A DNA stretch of 64,000 nucleotides. It comes from Micromonospora sediminimaris (GTDB taxonomy: Bacteria > Actinomycetota > Actinomycetes > Mycobacteriales > Micromonosporaceae). The translations under genes and the position numbers were made by a program. The stretch lies in contig FOLJ01000017.1 of NCBI GenBank assembly GCA_900112325.1, positions 122,072 through 186,071 of the forward strand. Reading direction: 5' to 3'. The notes under the pieces were generated by a model that was not told where the DNA came from, did no database searches, and worked only from the letters and a program-made list of their open reading frames with translations. Positions 17,093-25,484 of this stretch are shown one piece after another. Numbering within the stretch: the stretch's first letter is position 1; each line of letters opens with the position of its first letter.

Positions 17093-18553
17093 ATGTCCGA
17101 AACCGCCGCATCCCACGCCACCGACCGCCGCGATCTCACCGCCGCGCAGCGCAACGCCGTCGCCGAACTGCTCCGGGTTTCTCCGGTGGCCGACGAGTTG
17201 GGTCGCCGGTTCGCCGCCGCCGGTCACGAACTGCACCTCGTGGGCGGTTCGGTACGCGACGCCCTGCTCGGCCGGCTCGGCGAGGATCTCGACTTCTGCA
17301 CCGACGCGCACCCCGACCAGACACTGGACATCGTGCGGGGCTGGGCCGAGGCGATCTGGGAGACCGGCCGCGAGTTCGGCACCATCGGCTGCCAGCGTGG
17401 CGGTCTGCGACTGGAGATCACCACCTTCCGCGCCGAGTCGTACGACCAGGTCAGTCGGAACCCGGTGGTCGCCTACGGCACCAGTCTCGTCGAGGACCTG
17501 CGACGGCGGGACTTCACCGTGAACGCGATGGCGGTGAGTGTCCCCGAACATCGGTTCACCGACCCGTACGGCGGCCTGACCGACCTGGCCGCGAAGATCG
17601 TGCGTACCCCGGGCACGCCCGCCGAGTCGTTCGGCGACGACCCGCTGCGGATGCTGCGGGCCGCCCGCTTCGCCGCGCAGCTGCGCTTCGCGGTCCACCC
17701 GGACGTGCGGGCGGCGATGACCAGGATGGCGACCGACCTGGACCGGATCACCGCCGAGCGGATCCGCGACGAGTTCACCAAGCTGCTCTGCGGCGCAGAC
17801 CCGATCTCCGGCCTGCGGCTGCTTGTCGACACCGGGTTGGCCGAGCGGTTCCTGCCCGAGTTGACCGGGCTCAAGCTGGAGATCGACGAGCACGCCCAGC
17901 ACAAGGACGTCTACGAGCACACGCTGACCGTGGTCAGCAACGCAGTCTCGTACGAGGAGGACGGACCGGACTTCATCCTCCGGATGGCCGCGCTGATGCA
18001 CGATGTGGGCAAGCCGGCGACGAAGGCGATCGGTCCGGACGGGCGGGTCAGCTTCCACCACCACGAGGTGGTCGGTGCCCGGCTCACCAAGGTGCGGATG
18101 AAGGCGCTGCGCTACCCCAAGGACGTCACGACGAAGGTGACCGCGTTGGTCGCGCTGCACCTGCGCTTCTACGGGTACGGCCGGGGCGAGTGGACGGATT
18201 CGGCGGTACGCCGCTACGTCACCGACGCCGGTGACCTGCTGCCCCGGCTGCACAAGCTGACCCGCTCGGACTGCACCACCCGCAACCGGCGGAAGGCGGC
18301 CCAACTGGCGGCGGACTACGACGCGTTGGAGGAGCGGATCGCCCGGATCGCCGCCGAGGAAGATCTGGCCCGGGTCCGGCCCGACCTCGACGGAAACGCG
18401 ATCATGGAGCTGCTGGGCGTGCCGCCCGGGCCGGTGGTGGGACGGGCCTGGAAGCACCTGAAGGACCTGCGGCTGGAGCGTGGGCCGTTGGATCGCGACA
18501 CGGCCGAGGCGGAGTTGCTGCGCTGGGCCCGCGACGAGGGCATCCGCGACTGA
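17093..18553 (+). CDS. cca: CCA tRNA nucleotidyltransferase
   Basis: Adds or repairs the 3' CCA of tRNA. The N-terminal nucleotidyltransferase head has the signature LHLVGGSVRDALLGRLGEDLDFCTD (G-S/G-x(7)-D-x-D acidic pair), RRRDFTVNAMA and DPLRMLRAARFAAQLRF; the middle has an HD domain (HKDVYEHTL, AALMHDVGKPAT, FHHHEVVGA). Length 486. Synteny beside murJ matches mycobacterial pcnA (Rv3907c), sometimes annotated as poly(A) polymerase, but the HD-containing class II enzyme of actinobacteria is best called CCA-adding. Start ATG has no obvious ribosome site and a -10 close upstream. Confidence 0.93.
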   Translation: MSETAASHATDRRDLTAAQRNAVAELLRVSPVADELGRRFAAAGHELHLVGGSVRDALLGRLGEDLDFCTDAHPDQTLDIVRGWAEAIWETGREFGTIGCQRGGLRLEITTFRAESYDQVSRNPVVAYGTSLVEDLRRRDFTVNAMAVSVPEHRFTDPYGGLTDLAAKIVRTPGTPAESFGDDPLRMLRAARFAAQLRFAVHPDVRAAMTRMATDLDRITAERIRDEFTKLLCGADPISGLRLLVDTGLAERFLPELTGLKLEIDEHAQHKDVYEHTLTVVSNAVSYEEDGPDFILRMAALMHDVGKPATKAIGPDGRVSFHHHEVVGARLTKVRMKALRYPKDVTTKVTALVALHLRFYGYGRGEWTDSAVRRYVTDAGDLLPRLHKLTRSDCTTRNRRKAAQLAADYDALEERIARIAAEEDLARVRPDLDGNAIMELLGVPPGPVVGRAWKHLKDLRLERGPLDRDTAEAELLRWARDEGIRD

Positions 18554-18791
18554 TCAGCGACGCGAGCTGATCGCGCCGACCGCGCCCGCCGTCCACTGTG
18601 GCCCGTTCCGAGACGACAGCCGCACGTCGAAACGCTCACGTCTCGACCGAACGGTGGACGCGGTGCCAGCGAGGTTCGTCCATGATGTGTTCACGTCCAT
18701 CAGCCCGCTGCTTCGCAGCTGGAGGCGGGACGATCCAGTATCGATCCGACCGCCCATCGGGCCTGGTCGACGACCGACGGGGGCACATCCA

Positions 18792-20831
18792 GTGAAACGC
18801 CGTGGCGCACTGCGCCGCTCGGCGGCGGCGGGGCTTGCCCTCGCCACCGCTTCGTCCATTCTCACCGTCGTGACCGGCGGTGCCGCGATGGCTGCTCCGG
18901 CCGACCAGCCCCGCGTCGAGGTGCTCGGCAGCAAAGGCGTCGGTGCCGTGCCGGACCGCTACATCGTCGTCCTCAAGGAACGGGGGACGACAAACAGATC
19001 CGTCCGGGCCGCCGCCTCGGCGCTCACCGGCGCGAACGGTGGGACGGTCCGCCGGGTGTTCGGCCACGCCCTCAACGGTTACTCGGCCACTATGAGCCAG
19101 CGGCAGGCGGACAAGTTGGCCAGCCACCCCGACGTGGCCTACGTGGAGCAGGTCCGGCGGCTGTCGGCGAACAGCGGCACGCAGAGCAGCCCACCGTCCT
19201 GGGGCCTCGACCGCATCGATCAGGCCTCGCCGAAACTGAACGGCAGCTACAAGTACCCGAACACCGGCAGCTCGGTCACCGCGTACATCCTGGACACCGG
19301 GATCAACATCGCCCACCAGGACTTCGGCGGTAGGGCGAGTCACGGTTACGACGCCATCGACTCCGACGAGGTCGCCCAGGACTGCAACGGCCACGGTACG
19401 CACGTCGCCGGGACCGTCGGCGGCACCAAGTACGGCGTGGCCAAGGGCGTGAAGCTCGTGGGCGTACGGGTGCTCGACTGCGACGGTTTCGGCACCACCG
19501 AACAGGTCATCGCCGGTGTCGACTGGGTGACCGAGCACGCCCAGAAGCCGGCCGTGGCCAACATGAGCCTCGGTGACGTCGTCGCCGTCCCGTCCCTCGA
19601 CGAGGCGGTGAACCGATCCATCGCGTCCGGAGTCACCTACTCGATCGCGGCCGGTAACAGCTGGATGGACGCCTGCAAGGCGTCTCCGGCCCGGGTACCG
19701 GAGGCGATCACGGTGGGCGCGACGGACCGGATCAACATGCGGGCGTGGTTCTCGAACTACGGCAAATGCCTGGACGTCTTCGCGCCGGGCGCGAGCATCG
19801 TCTCGGCGCGGCACAACAGCAACACCAGCAGCGCGGTGTTCAGCGGCACCTCGATGGCCGCTCCGCACGTGGCAGGCGCCGCGGCGCTGCTGCTGAGCAC
19901 CAATCCGGGCTGGTCGCCGAGGCAGGTCCGGGACCGGATCGTCACCACCGGACTCGCCGGCGGGGTGTACGACACGAAGGGTTCGATCGACCGGCTGCTG
20001 ACCGTCGGCTCGGTCACGCCGACCCGCTACTCGCACGGCTTCAAGGCCCGTTCCAACGGCAAGTTCGTCACCGCCGCCAGCAGCACCAAGCCGCTGGTGA
20101 ACAACGGGACGAGCATGGGCACGGCGCAGCGGTTCGACTTCGTCGACGCGGGTAGCGGGCTGGTCGCGCTGCGCTCCAGGGCCACTGGACTGTACGTGGT
20201 GGCGCCGAGCAACGGCACCAAGCCGCTGATCGCGAGTCACAAGACGATCGTCACGTCGGCCAAGTACACAATCGTCAACCACACCGACGGCACGGTCAGC
20301 CTCAAGTCCAAGATCAATGGAAAATACGTCACGGCGTCGACCTCCGGCAGCTCGTCGATGATGGCGAGCAAGACCTCCATCGGCACCAACGAGAAGTTCA
20401 CAATCGACGCAGCGCCGCCGATCGTCAGCCTCAGGTCGAAGGCCAGCGGCAAGTACGTGGTGGCCGCCAGCAGCACCAAGCCGCTGGTCCCCAGCAGCAC
20501 GACCGTCACCAAGGCGGCGAGGTTCGACGTCATCAACGTGGGTGACGGCTTCTTCAGTCTGCGGGCCCACGCCAACGGCAGGTACGTGACCGCGGCGAGC
20601 AAGGGCACCAAGCCGCTGGTCGCCAGCAGCACGGGGCGGGGCCTCTACGAGACGTTCGACTTCGCCAACTACAACATCGACGGAACGATCTTCCTCAGGG
20701 CGGGCGACGGCCAGGCGGTCTCCGCCGGGTCGTCCGGCACCAGCCAGCTGATCTCGAACAAGACCATCAAGTGGTCGTCCTCCGGTCTGGGGCTGGGCAA
20801 CGGCGAGAGATTCACCGTCTCCACCGCCTGA
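18792..20831 (+). CDS. Secreted S8 (subtilisin-type) protease with fascin-like repeats
   Basis: Signal peptide (KRRGALRRSAAAGLALAT ... AMAAPAD, about residues 1-38), an I9-type inhibitory propeptide (YIVVLKERG to YVEQVRRLS), then an S8 catalytic domain with D168 (YILDTGIN), H201 (GHGTHVAGT) and S354 (GTSMAAPHVAG). The last ~260 residues contain six repeats of about 40-45 residues with the pattern SLRA.ANGRYVTAASKGTKPLVAS, typical of fascin/actin-crosslinking beta-trefoils, three repeats per trefoil, so probably two trefoils. I start at the GTG at 18792 with GGGGG about 9 bases upstream; the frame is open earlier but overlaps cca. The protein is expected outside the cell; the trefoils may bind carbohydrate or surface polymer. 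Confidence 0.92.
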   Translation: MKRRGALRRSAAAGLALATASSILTVVTGGAAMAAPADQPRVEVLGSKGVGAVPDRYIVVLKERGTTNRSVRAAASALTGANGGTVRRVFGHALNGYSATMSQRQADKLASHPDVAYVEQVRRLSANSGTQSSPPSWGLDRIDQASPKLNGSYKYPNTGSSVTAYILDTGINIAHQDFGGRASHGYDAIDSDEVAQDCNGHGTHVAGTVGGTKYGVAKGVKLVGVRVLDCDGFGTTEQVIAGVDWVTEHAQKPAVANMSLGDVVAVPSLDEAVNRSIASGVTYSIAAGNSWMDACKASPARVPEAITVGATDRINMRAWFSNYGKCLDVFAPGASIVSARHNSNTSSAVFSGTSMAAPHVAGAAALLLSTNPGWSPRQVRDRIVTTGLAGGVYDTKGSIDRLLTVGSVTPTRYSHGFKARSNGKFVTAASSTKPLVNNGTSMGTAQRFDFVDAGSGLVALRSRATGLYVVAPSNGTKPLIASHKTIVTSAKYTIVNHTDGTVSLKSKINGKYVTASTSGSSSMMASKTSIGTNEKFTIDAAPPIVSLRSKASGKYVVAASSTKPLVPSSTTVTKAARFDVINVGDGFFSLRAHANGRYVTAASKGTKPLVASSTGRGLYETFDFANYNIDGTIFLRAGDGQAVSAGSSGTSQLISNKTIKWSSSGLGLGNGERFTVSTA

Positions 20832-20853
20832 CCAGTCGCGCACGGCCGGCGCT

Positions 20854-20888
20854 CGCCGGAGCTCCCGGAGACCCGGGAGGCTCCGGCG
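20854..20888 (+). terminator. Hairpin terminator after the S8 protease
   Basis: A 15-bp stem with a single bulged G (20854-20868 pairing with 20873-20888) about 22 bases after the stop codon. No T tract, as for many actinobacterial terminators. Confidence 0.6.
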
Positions 20889-20933
20889 GGCGCTCGCCGT
20901 TGCGGCCCCTGCACACGAGTGGAGAATGGCGGG

Positions 20934-21413
20934 ATGCGTTGGACCGTGCTCGACTCACCGATCGGGGAGTTCTCCGTGGCCACCGACGGGGGCAGCGTCT
21001 GCGGGGCGCGTTTCGGTCCGGTCGGTGACGGGACGACCGAGCCGGCTGACGAGACCTCCCGACGGGCGGTGGCGCAACTGCGCGCGTACTTCGCCGGCGA
21101 GCTGACCGACTTCGGGGTGCCGGTGACCGTGTCGCGTGGCTCCGATTTCGAGCGGGCGGTGTGGCGGGAGATGACCCGCATCCCGTACGGCGAGACACTT
21201 ACCTACGGCGAGGTGGCCCGGCGGGTCGGTGACCCGGGAGCGGCCCGAGCGGTCGGTGTGGCCTGCAACCGCAACCCCATCCCGGTGATCGTGCCGTGTC
21301 ACCGCATCATCGGTGCGGGCGGGAAACTGGTCGGCTTCGGTGGTGGCCTGGACCGCAAGGTCAAACTGCTGGAGCTGGAGGCCCGGGTGGCCCTGCAACG
21401 CGCCTGGTCCTGA
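20934..21413 (+). CDS. ogt: Methylated-DNA--protein-cysteine methyltransferase
   Basis: Suicide repair protein that removes alkyl groups from O6-alkylguanine. The acceptor cysteine is C122 in IPVIVPCHRIIGAGG; the DNA-binding helix region IPYGETLTYGEVARRVGDPGAARAVGVACNRN precedes it. Length 159. I use the ATG at 20934 (MRWTVLDSPIGEF), with GGAG 11 bases upstream; a GTG five codons earlier is the alternative. It stands alone between the protease terminator and a convergent gene. Confidence 0.95.
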   Translation: MRWTVLDSPIGEFSVATDGGSVCGARFGPVGDGTTEPADETSRRAVAQLRAYFAGELTDFGVPVTVSRGSDFERAVWREMTRIPYGETLTYGEVARRVGDPGAARAVGVACNRNPIPVIVPCHRIIGAGGKLVGFGGGLDRKVKLLELEARVALQRAWS

Positions 21414-22133
21414 TCAGTCCGGCGCGGGCAGGCAACCACCGTCGGCGATCCGGGTGCCGATCTCCACCGTGATGTCGTCCTGGCGGACGCTGCCGAAGAC
21501 ACACGCCCGGCCGGTCCACCCCGCAAAGATCAGCCCGTCGCCGGGGCCCAGATCGAGCCGCCCGGGCGGCCTGACGACCACGTCGGTGAGGCCGGTGGCG
21601 GTCACCGCCCGCCGTACTGCGTCCTCGTCGGGCTCGTCCCGGCCGCCGGCGGTCAGCAGATTCAGGCCCTTGAGCACCTCGGTGGCACAAGCCCGAGCGC
21701 CGGCAGCCGTGTCGGGTTCGAGCGTGCCGCGCTGCCGGAAGGCGTCGTTGGCGGCCTGCTGACGGCGGAGCATCTCCTCACGTACCCGTTCATCGGCCAT
21801 CGGATGTCCGGTGCCCAGCGGTACCGGTGCGGTCGACACGCCGGACGGGGCGGGCGCTTTCGTCGCGGTCTCCGGCAGTGCGGACGCCGCGGCGGCACAG
21901 CGGGCCTCGGCCACCGACGGCATCTTGGTGCTTATATTTGATCTGGATGACGGACCACTGCTCGGGGGCGCGCATGCGAAGAGGCAGAAGCATAGGGCCG
22001 CACCCATGAGAGCCACTAATGTCCGCTGCCACGACCTGTGATTATAGGCGGTGGTCGGGGCAGCAGCGGGAGGCGGTGCGGGCCAACCGTACGAACCGGG
22101 CGTTGGCGGGGCTGCTGGTCCACTCAAGGGCAC
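21414..22133 (-). CDS. Membrane-anchored secreted protein of unknown function
   Basis: Not recognised. A hydrophobic segment (TLVALMGAALCFCLFAC) ends in a cysteine like a lipobox and is preceded by basic residues (HRSWQR); a Thr/Ser/Pro linker and a ~150-residue soluble domain follow (ADERVREEMLRRQQAANDAFRQRG ... GDGLIFAGWTGRACVFGSVRQ). The GTG at 22133 gives a Pro-rich cytoplasmic lead before the hydrophobic stretch; a GTG at 22016 would remove the basic residues and is less likely. A perfect TATAAT on the same strand (22041-22046) falls between the two candidates and could be a promoter for the shorter form. Stop codon abuts the convergent ogt stop. Confidence 0.5.
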   Translation of the reverse strand: MPLSGPAAPPTPGSYGWPAPPPAAAPTTAYNHRSWQRTLVALMGAALCFCLFACAPPSSGPSSRSNISTKMPSVAEARCAAAASALPETATKAPAPSGVSTAPVPLGTGHPMADERVREEMLRRQQAANDAFRQRGTLEPDTAAGARACATEVLKGLNLLTAGGRDEPDEDAVRRAVTATGLTDVVVRPPGRLDLGPGDGLIFAGWTGRACVFGSVRQDDITVEIGTRIADGGCLPAPD

Positions 22134-22347
22134 AGCGAACCAGCATAAACGACCTTCGGCCCGGCGAGAGGTCAAAGCTCGCGATTCCGCCATCGAATGC
22201 CTGTGGGGCCGGCTACGTGGAGCCCGACCCCAAGGCACTGGTGGCGTCAATTTCAGGCTGGCATGTAGTAGCCATACGCCATTTCAATGTCAAACCGGCA
22301 CGCACAACTGGCGCTCGCTACTAACCGGGGGTCTTGATCCAAGTGTC
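22134..22347. other. Non-coding stretch in a less GC-rich patch
   Basis: About 210 bp with no gene I can support; composition is visibly richer in A/T than the surrounding chromosome. Confidence 0.4.
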
Positions 22348-22737
22348 TCACCAGCAGGCATTGGTCCGCCACCGATGCGACCGCGCGTACCCTTCGCTGG
22401 CAGAATGCCGATCGCCTTGTGGGATGCAATCGTAACTACCGGTGTAGTTAGCGCCGCCGTAGATCCATACGCCAAAGTAACTGCTACTGGTACCTCGATT
22501 CCAGACGGACCGGTAAGGCCGACTGCTTGCCCATGAACAGGCAACCGAGCCGCCGTACCAATCGTTGTCTGCGTTCGACCATGCGCACCGGGAACCCGTT
22601 CCATAGGTGCCTGTCCAGATGCAGAGACTTCCCGAGGGGCAATCCCAGGCGGCAGCCTGGGCTGCGGTAGGTGGGGACGCGAGCACGAGTGTGGACATCA
22701 GCATAGTCATGGCAATCAACTTACGTCGAATGTGCAT
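22348..22737 (-). CDS. Small secreted peptidase inhibitor I36 family protein
   Basis: 129 residues with a signal peptide (HIRRKLIAMTMLMSTLVLA ... AQAAA) and a mature domain of about 100 residues rich in Cys, Trp, Ser and Tyr (CPSGSLCIWTGTYGTGSRC, then DNDWYGGSVACSW), the pattern of Streptomyces metalloproteinase inhibitor-type I36 beta-gamma crystallin folds. AGAAGG lies 8 bases before the ATG. Codon choice and base composition are more AT-rich than neighbours, suggesting recent acquisition. Inhibitor activity is by family only; many I36 members are uncharacterised. Confidence 0.75.
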   Translation of the reverse strand: MHIRRKLIAMTMLMSTLVLASPPTAAQAAAWDCPSGSLCIWTGTYGTGSRCAWSNADNDWYGGSVACSWASSRPYRSVWNRGTSSSYFGVWIYGGANYTGSYDCIPQGDRHSASEGYARSHRWRTNACW

Positions 22738-22824
22738 GGACCACCTTCTCTTGTAGATCCGTTTCCCCAGCCTCCTGAAAGTGCATCATACTCGGTCAAT
22801 GCATGGTCGTGTTGCCCCGTGTGT

Positions 22825-22867
22825 AATAAACCTCGAGGGCCGAGTCCTAGCGGACCCGGCCCTCGAG
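22825..22867 (-). terminator. Rho-independent terminator of ino1
   Basis: Arms 22832-22842 and 22857-22867 (11 bp, ctcgagggccg and complement) continue inward with gtcc/ggac around a 4-base loop; in the minus direction the stem is followed by TTTATTAC. It lies 44 bases after the ino1 stop. Confidence 0.88.
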
Positions 22868-22910
22868 TGCTATTAGCTACATCGTCAATCCGTTGCTGGT
22901 GGTCGGCGCG

Positions 22911-23990
22911 TCAGCGCTCGACCTCGCCGGCGATGAACGCCTCGACGGCGGCATGCGCGTCGTGGTCGGCGTACTGCACGGGCGGGGACTTCATGAAGTA
23001 CGACGAGGCCGACAGGATCGGGCCGCCGATCTTCCGGTCCAGCGCGATCTTCGCGGCCCGGACGGCGTCGATGATGACACCGGCCGAGTTCGGCGAGTCC
23101 CACACCTCGAGCTTCAGCTCGGCGTTGAGCGGCGTGTCACCGAACGAGCGGCCCTCCAGGCGGATGTACGCCCACTTGCGGTCGTCCAGCCACGGCACGT
23201 GGTCGGACGGGCCGATGTGCACGTCGCTCTTGGCCATCTCGTGCGGCACCTGGGAGGTCACCGACTGGGTCTTCGAGATCTTCTTCGAGACCAGGCGGTT
23301 GCGCTCCAGCATGTTCATGAAGTCCATGTTGCCGCCGAAGTTGAGCTGGTACGTACGCAGCAGCTCGACGCCTCGGTCCTCGAACAGCTTCGCCAGGGCG
23401 CGGTGCACGATGGTGGCGCCGACCTGGCTCTTGATGTCGTCGCCGACGATCGGCAGGCCCGCGTCGGTGAACTTCTGCGCCCACTCGGGGTCGGAGGCGA
23501 TGAAGACCGGCAGGGCGTTGACGAACGCGCAGCCGGCGTCGATCGCGGCCTGGGCGTAGAACTTGTCGGCCTGCTCCGAGCCGACCGGCAGGTACGAGAC
23601 GACCACGTCGACCTGCGCGTCGCGCAGCGCCTTGGCCACGTCGACCGGCGTGGCGTCCGACTCCTCGACGATCTCGCGGTAGTACTGGCCGAGGCCGTCG
23701 AAGGTCGGGCCGCGCTGCACGGTGACGCCGGTCGGCGGCACGTCGCAGAGCTTGATGGTGTTGTTCTCGCTGGCGACGATCGCCTCCGCGAGGTCCATGC
23801 CCACCTTCTTGGCGTCGACATCGAACGCCGCGACGAACTGCACGTCAGAGACGTGGTAGTCGCCGAAGGTGACGTGCATGAGACCCGGGACGCGGTCGTT
23901 GGGGTCGGCATTCCGGTAGTACTCGACGCCCTGTACCAGGGACGAGGCGCAGTTACCCACACCGACGATGGCGACGCGGACGGAGCCCAT
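22911..23990 (-). CDS. ino1: Inositol-3-phosphate synthase
   Basis: Converts glucose-6-phosphate to myo-inositol-1-phosphate with NAD; in actinobacteria this feeds phosphatidylinositol, mannosylated lipids and mycothiol. The NAD-binding start VRVAIVGVGNCASSLVQG is followed by GLMHVTFGDYHVSDVQFVAAFDVD, SYLPVGSEQADKFYAQAAIDAG, and the catalytic-core QLNFGGNMDFMNM ... SKTQSV. Length 359. I start at the ATG at 23990, which has AGGAGG 8 bases upstream; the frame runs 9 codons further. A PadR gene lies 23 bases upstream on the same strand, the same pair as Rv0046c-Rv0047c in M. tuberculosis. Confidence 0.96.
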   Translation of the reverse strand: MGSVRVAIVGVGNCASSLVQGVEYYRNADPNDRVPGLMHVTFGDYHVSDVQFVAAFDVDAKKVGMDLAEAIVASENNTIKLCDVPPTGVTVQRGPTFDGLGQYYREIVEESDATPVDVAKALRDAQVDVVVSYLPVGSEQADKFYAQAAIDAGCAFVNALPVFIASDPEWAQKFTDAGLPIVGDDIKSQVGATIVHRALAKLFEDRGVELLRTYQLNFGGNMDFMNMLERNRLVSKKISKTQSVTSQVPHEMAKSDVHIGPSDHVPWLDDRKWAYIRLEGRSFGDTPLNAELKLEVWDSPNSAGVIIDAVRAAKIALDRKIGGPILSASSYFMKSPPVQYADHDAHAAVEAFIAGEVER

Positions 23991-24013
23991 CGCGTGTGCC
24001 TCCTTCTTCATTG

Positions 24014-24652
24014 TCACGGCCGCTCTGTCCTGGTCTCACCAGGCGGAGGCGGGCTGTTGTCTTGTCGTGGGCCGCCGGCCGTCCCGTCGTGCGGGACCGT
24101 CGGGGCACGGCCGGAGCGCTCGTTGGCGATGAGCTCCTCCAGCCAGCGGACCTCACGCTCACAGGCCTCCAGGCCGTGGCGCTGCAGCTCCAGGGTGTAC
24201 GCGTCGAGGCGCTCGGCCGCCCGGCCCAGCATGTCGCGAAGGCCCTCGCGACGTTCCTCGATCGTGCGGCGGCGACCTTCCAGGATGCGAAGTCGGGTCG
24301 CCTGGTCGGTTCGGGAAAAGAACGCGAAGTGCACACCGAAACCGGTGTCGCCGTACGTCTCCGGCCCGGTCTGTGCGATGAGCTGGGCGAAGCGTTCCTT
24401 TCCTTCCGCGGTGATTTCGTAGACCACCCGACCTCGTCGGCTGGTCAGCGCGGGAACCTCCTCGGCGGTGGCGGGTGTCTCGTCGGCCTCGGTGATCCAT
24501 CCCGCCGCCTGCAGCCGGCGCAGGGTCGGATAGAGCGAGCCGTAACTTATGGCGGCGCGGATCGCCCCGAGCTTGGCGGTGAGCTCCTTGCGCAGCTCGT
24601 AGCCGTGCATCGGGGCCTCCTGCAACAGGCCGAGGATGGCGAGTTCGAGCAC
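24014..24652 (-). CDS. PadR-family transcriptional regulator
   Basis: 212 residues. The winged helix-turn-helix is at the N-terminus (LELAILGLLQEAPMHGYELRKEL ... ISYGSLYPTLRRLQAAGWI) and the C-terminal half is helical (VirR/PadR-type dimerisation: RLRILEGRRRTIEERREGL, ELQRHGLEACEREVRWLEELI), then a Pro-rich tail. It heads an operon with ino1. A perfect 23-bp palindrome 44 bases upstream of its start is the obvious operator, implying autoregulation and control of inositol synthesis; the effector is unknown. Confidence 0.92.
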   Translation of the reverse strand: MLELAILGLLQEAPMHGYELRKELTAKLGAIRAAISYGSLYPTLRRLQAAGWITEADETPATAEEVPALTSRRGRVVYEITAEGKERFAQLIAQTGPETYGDTGFGVHFAFFSRTDQATRLRILEGRRRTIEERREGLRDMLGRAAERLDAYTLELQRHGLEACEREVRWLEELIANERSGRAPTVPHDGTAGGPRQDNSPPPPGETRTERP

Positions 24653-24695
24653 CGGCCACCCTCCCTTTACCCTGTGCGTGGAGCGCTAACCGCCA

Positions 24696-24718
24696 CGATG
24701 TATCGGACCGATACATCG
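24696..24718. promoter_or_regulatory. Palindromic operator, probably for PadR
   Basis: Half-sites cgatgtatcgg and ccgatacatcg meet around a single A, giving a perfect 23-bp palindrome in the 174-bp divergent gap between padR and the DUF5318 gene. PadR proteins bind palindromes of this type containing an ATGT...ACAT core. Confidence 0.8.
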
Positions 24719-24813
24719 CACCGTAGCCTCTCGTTCCGGTCTGGGCAAACCCCCGTTCTGATGTCCTCCGGTCACGGATCGTCACGGTGGTCGCCTCGTC
24801 AGAAGAGACCGCG

Positions 24814-24819
24814 TACCCT
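24814..24819 (+). promoter_or_regulatory. -10 element for a leaderless transcript
   Basis: TACCCT exactly 7 bases before the ATG at 24827; no ribosome-binding site is visible. Confidence 0.5.
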
Positions 24820-24826
24820 TTCCCGC

Positions 24827-25288
24827 ATGCGTACGCAGCGCCAGGTCGTCGACTACTCGCTCCGAAAGCGAGCGGCGCTGCGTGAGCTCCTCGCCGGCCG
24901 CGTCGGCACCTATGACCTGTGCGACGCGTCGCCCTACCTGAAGAACGCGGCTCGGTTCCACGGCGAGTCCACCGACGAGCGGTGCCCGATCTGCCGCAGC
25001 GAGAACCTGACCCTGGTCCACTACATTTACGGGGACGAACTCAAGCAATCGGCCGGCCAAGCCCGTAATGTGGCTGAGCTGACCGTGCTGGCGATGACGC
25101 TGCGTGAGTTCCAGGTCTTCGTGGTGGAGGTGTGCCTCGGCTGTGACTGGAACCATCTCGCCGAGCAGTACCTGCTCGGGCGGGACGGTCTGACCGGCGT
25201 CGCCGACGGCGACCCGGAGCACGGTGAGGCGAGCGGCATGACCGCTGACGGAACGGGTGTCCGGCGAAGGCGAGAGGCGCAACGGTGA
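24827..25288 (+). CDS. DUF5318 family protein
   Basis: Conserved actinobacterial protein of 153 residues, the equivalent of Rv0049 next to ponA1. It begins RTQRQVVDYSLRKRAALRELL and carries a CPIC pair and a later CLGC pair (CPICRSENLTLVHYIYGD ... FVVEVCLGCDWNHL), which would make one zinc-ribbon. The last 30 residues look disordered. Function is not known. The ATG at 24827 sits 7 bases after a TACCCT -10 element. It is followed by ponA on the same strand after 196 bp. Confidence 0.85.
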   Translation: MRTQRQVVDYSLRKRAALRELLAGRVGTYDLCDASPYLKNAARFHGESTDERCPICRSENLTLVHYIYGDELKQSAGQARNVAELTVLAMTLREFQVFVVEVCLGCDWNHLAEQYLLGRDGLTGVADGDPEHGEASGMTADGTGVRRRREAQR

Positions 25289-25484
25289 TTCGAGCTCGAT
25301 CGGCTGACCCCGGTCGCGTGCGACGCGGCTGGGGTGGCCGACGGCTTGTAGGTCTGAATGGTCCGATTGATGCGGATCTGACGCCGGTACCACGGCACCC
25401 CCGTGCCGGGCTCGCAGGTGTCACAACTCACGGCAAACCGGTGGCGGTGCGACTGCGCCCCACCGCGACGGCAGGGTGTGAGGA

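Noticed and set aside
18636..20843. 735-codon minus-strand open frame over the S8 protease
   Set aside because: Antisense shadow produced by GC-rich codon bias; the plus strand has signal peptide, triad and repeats.
22041..22046. Perfect TATAAT as definite promoter
   Set aside because: No matching -35, and the longer start of the membrane protein would place it inside the coding region; left as a note only.
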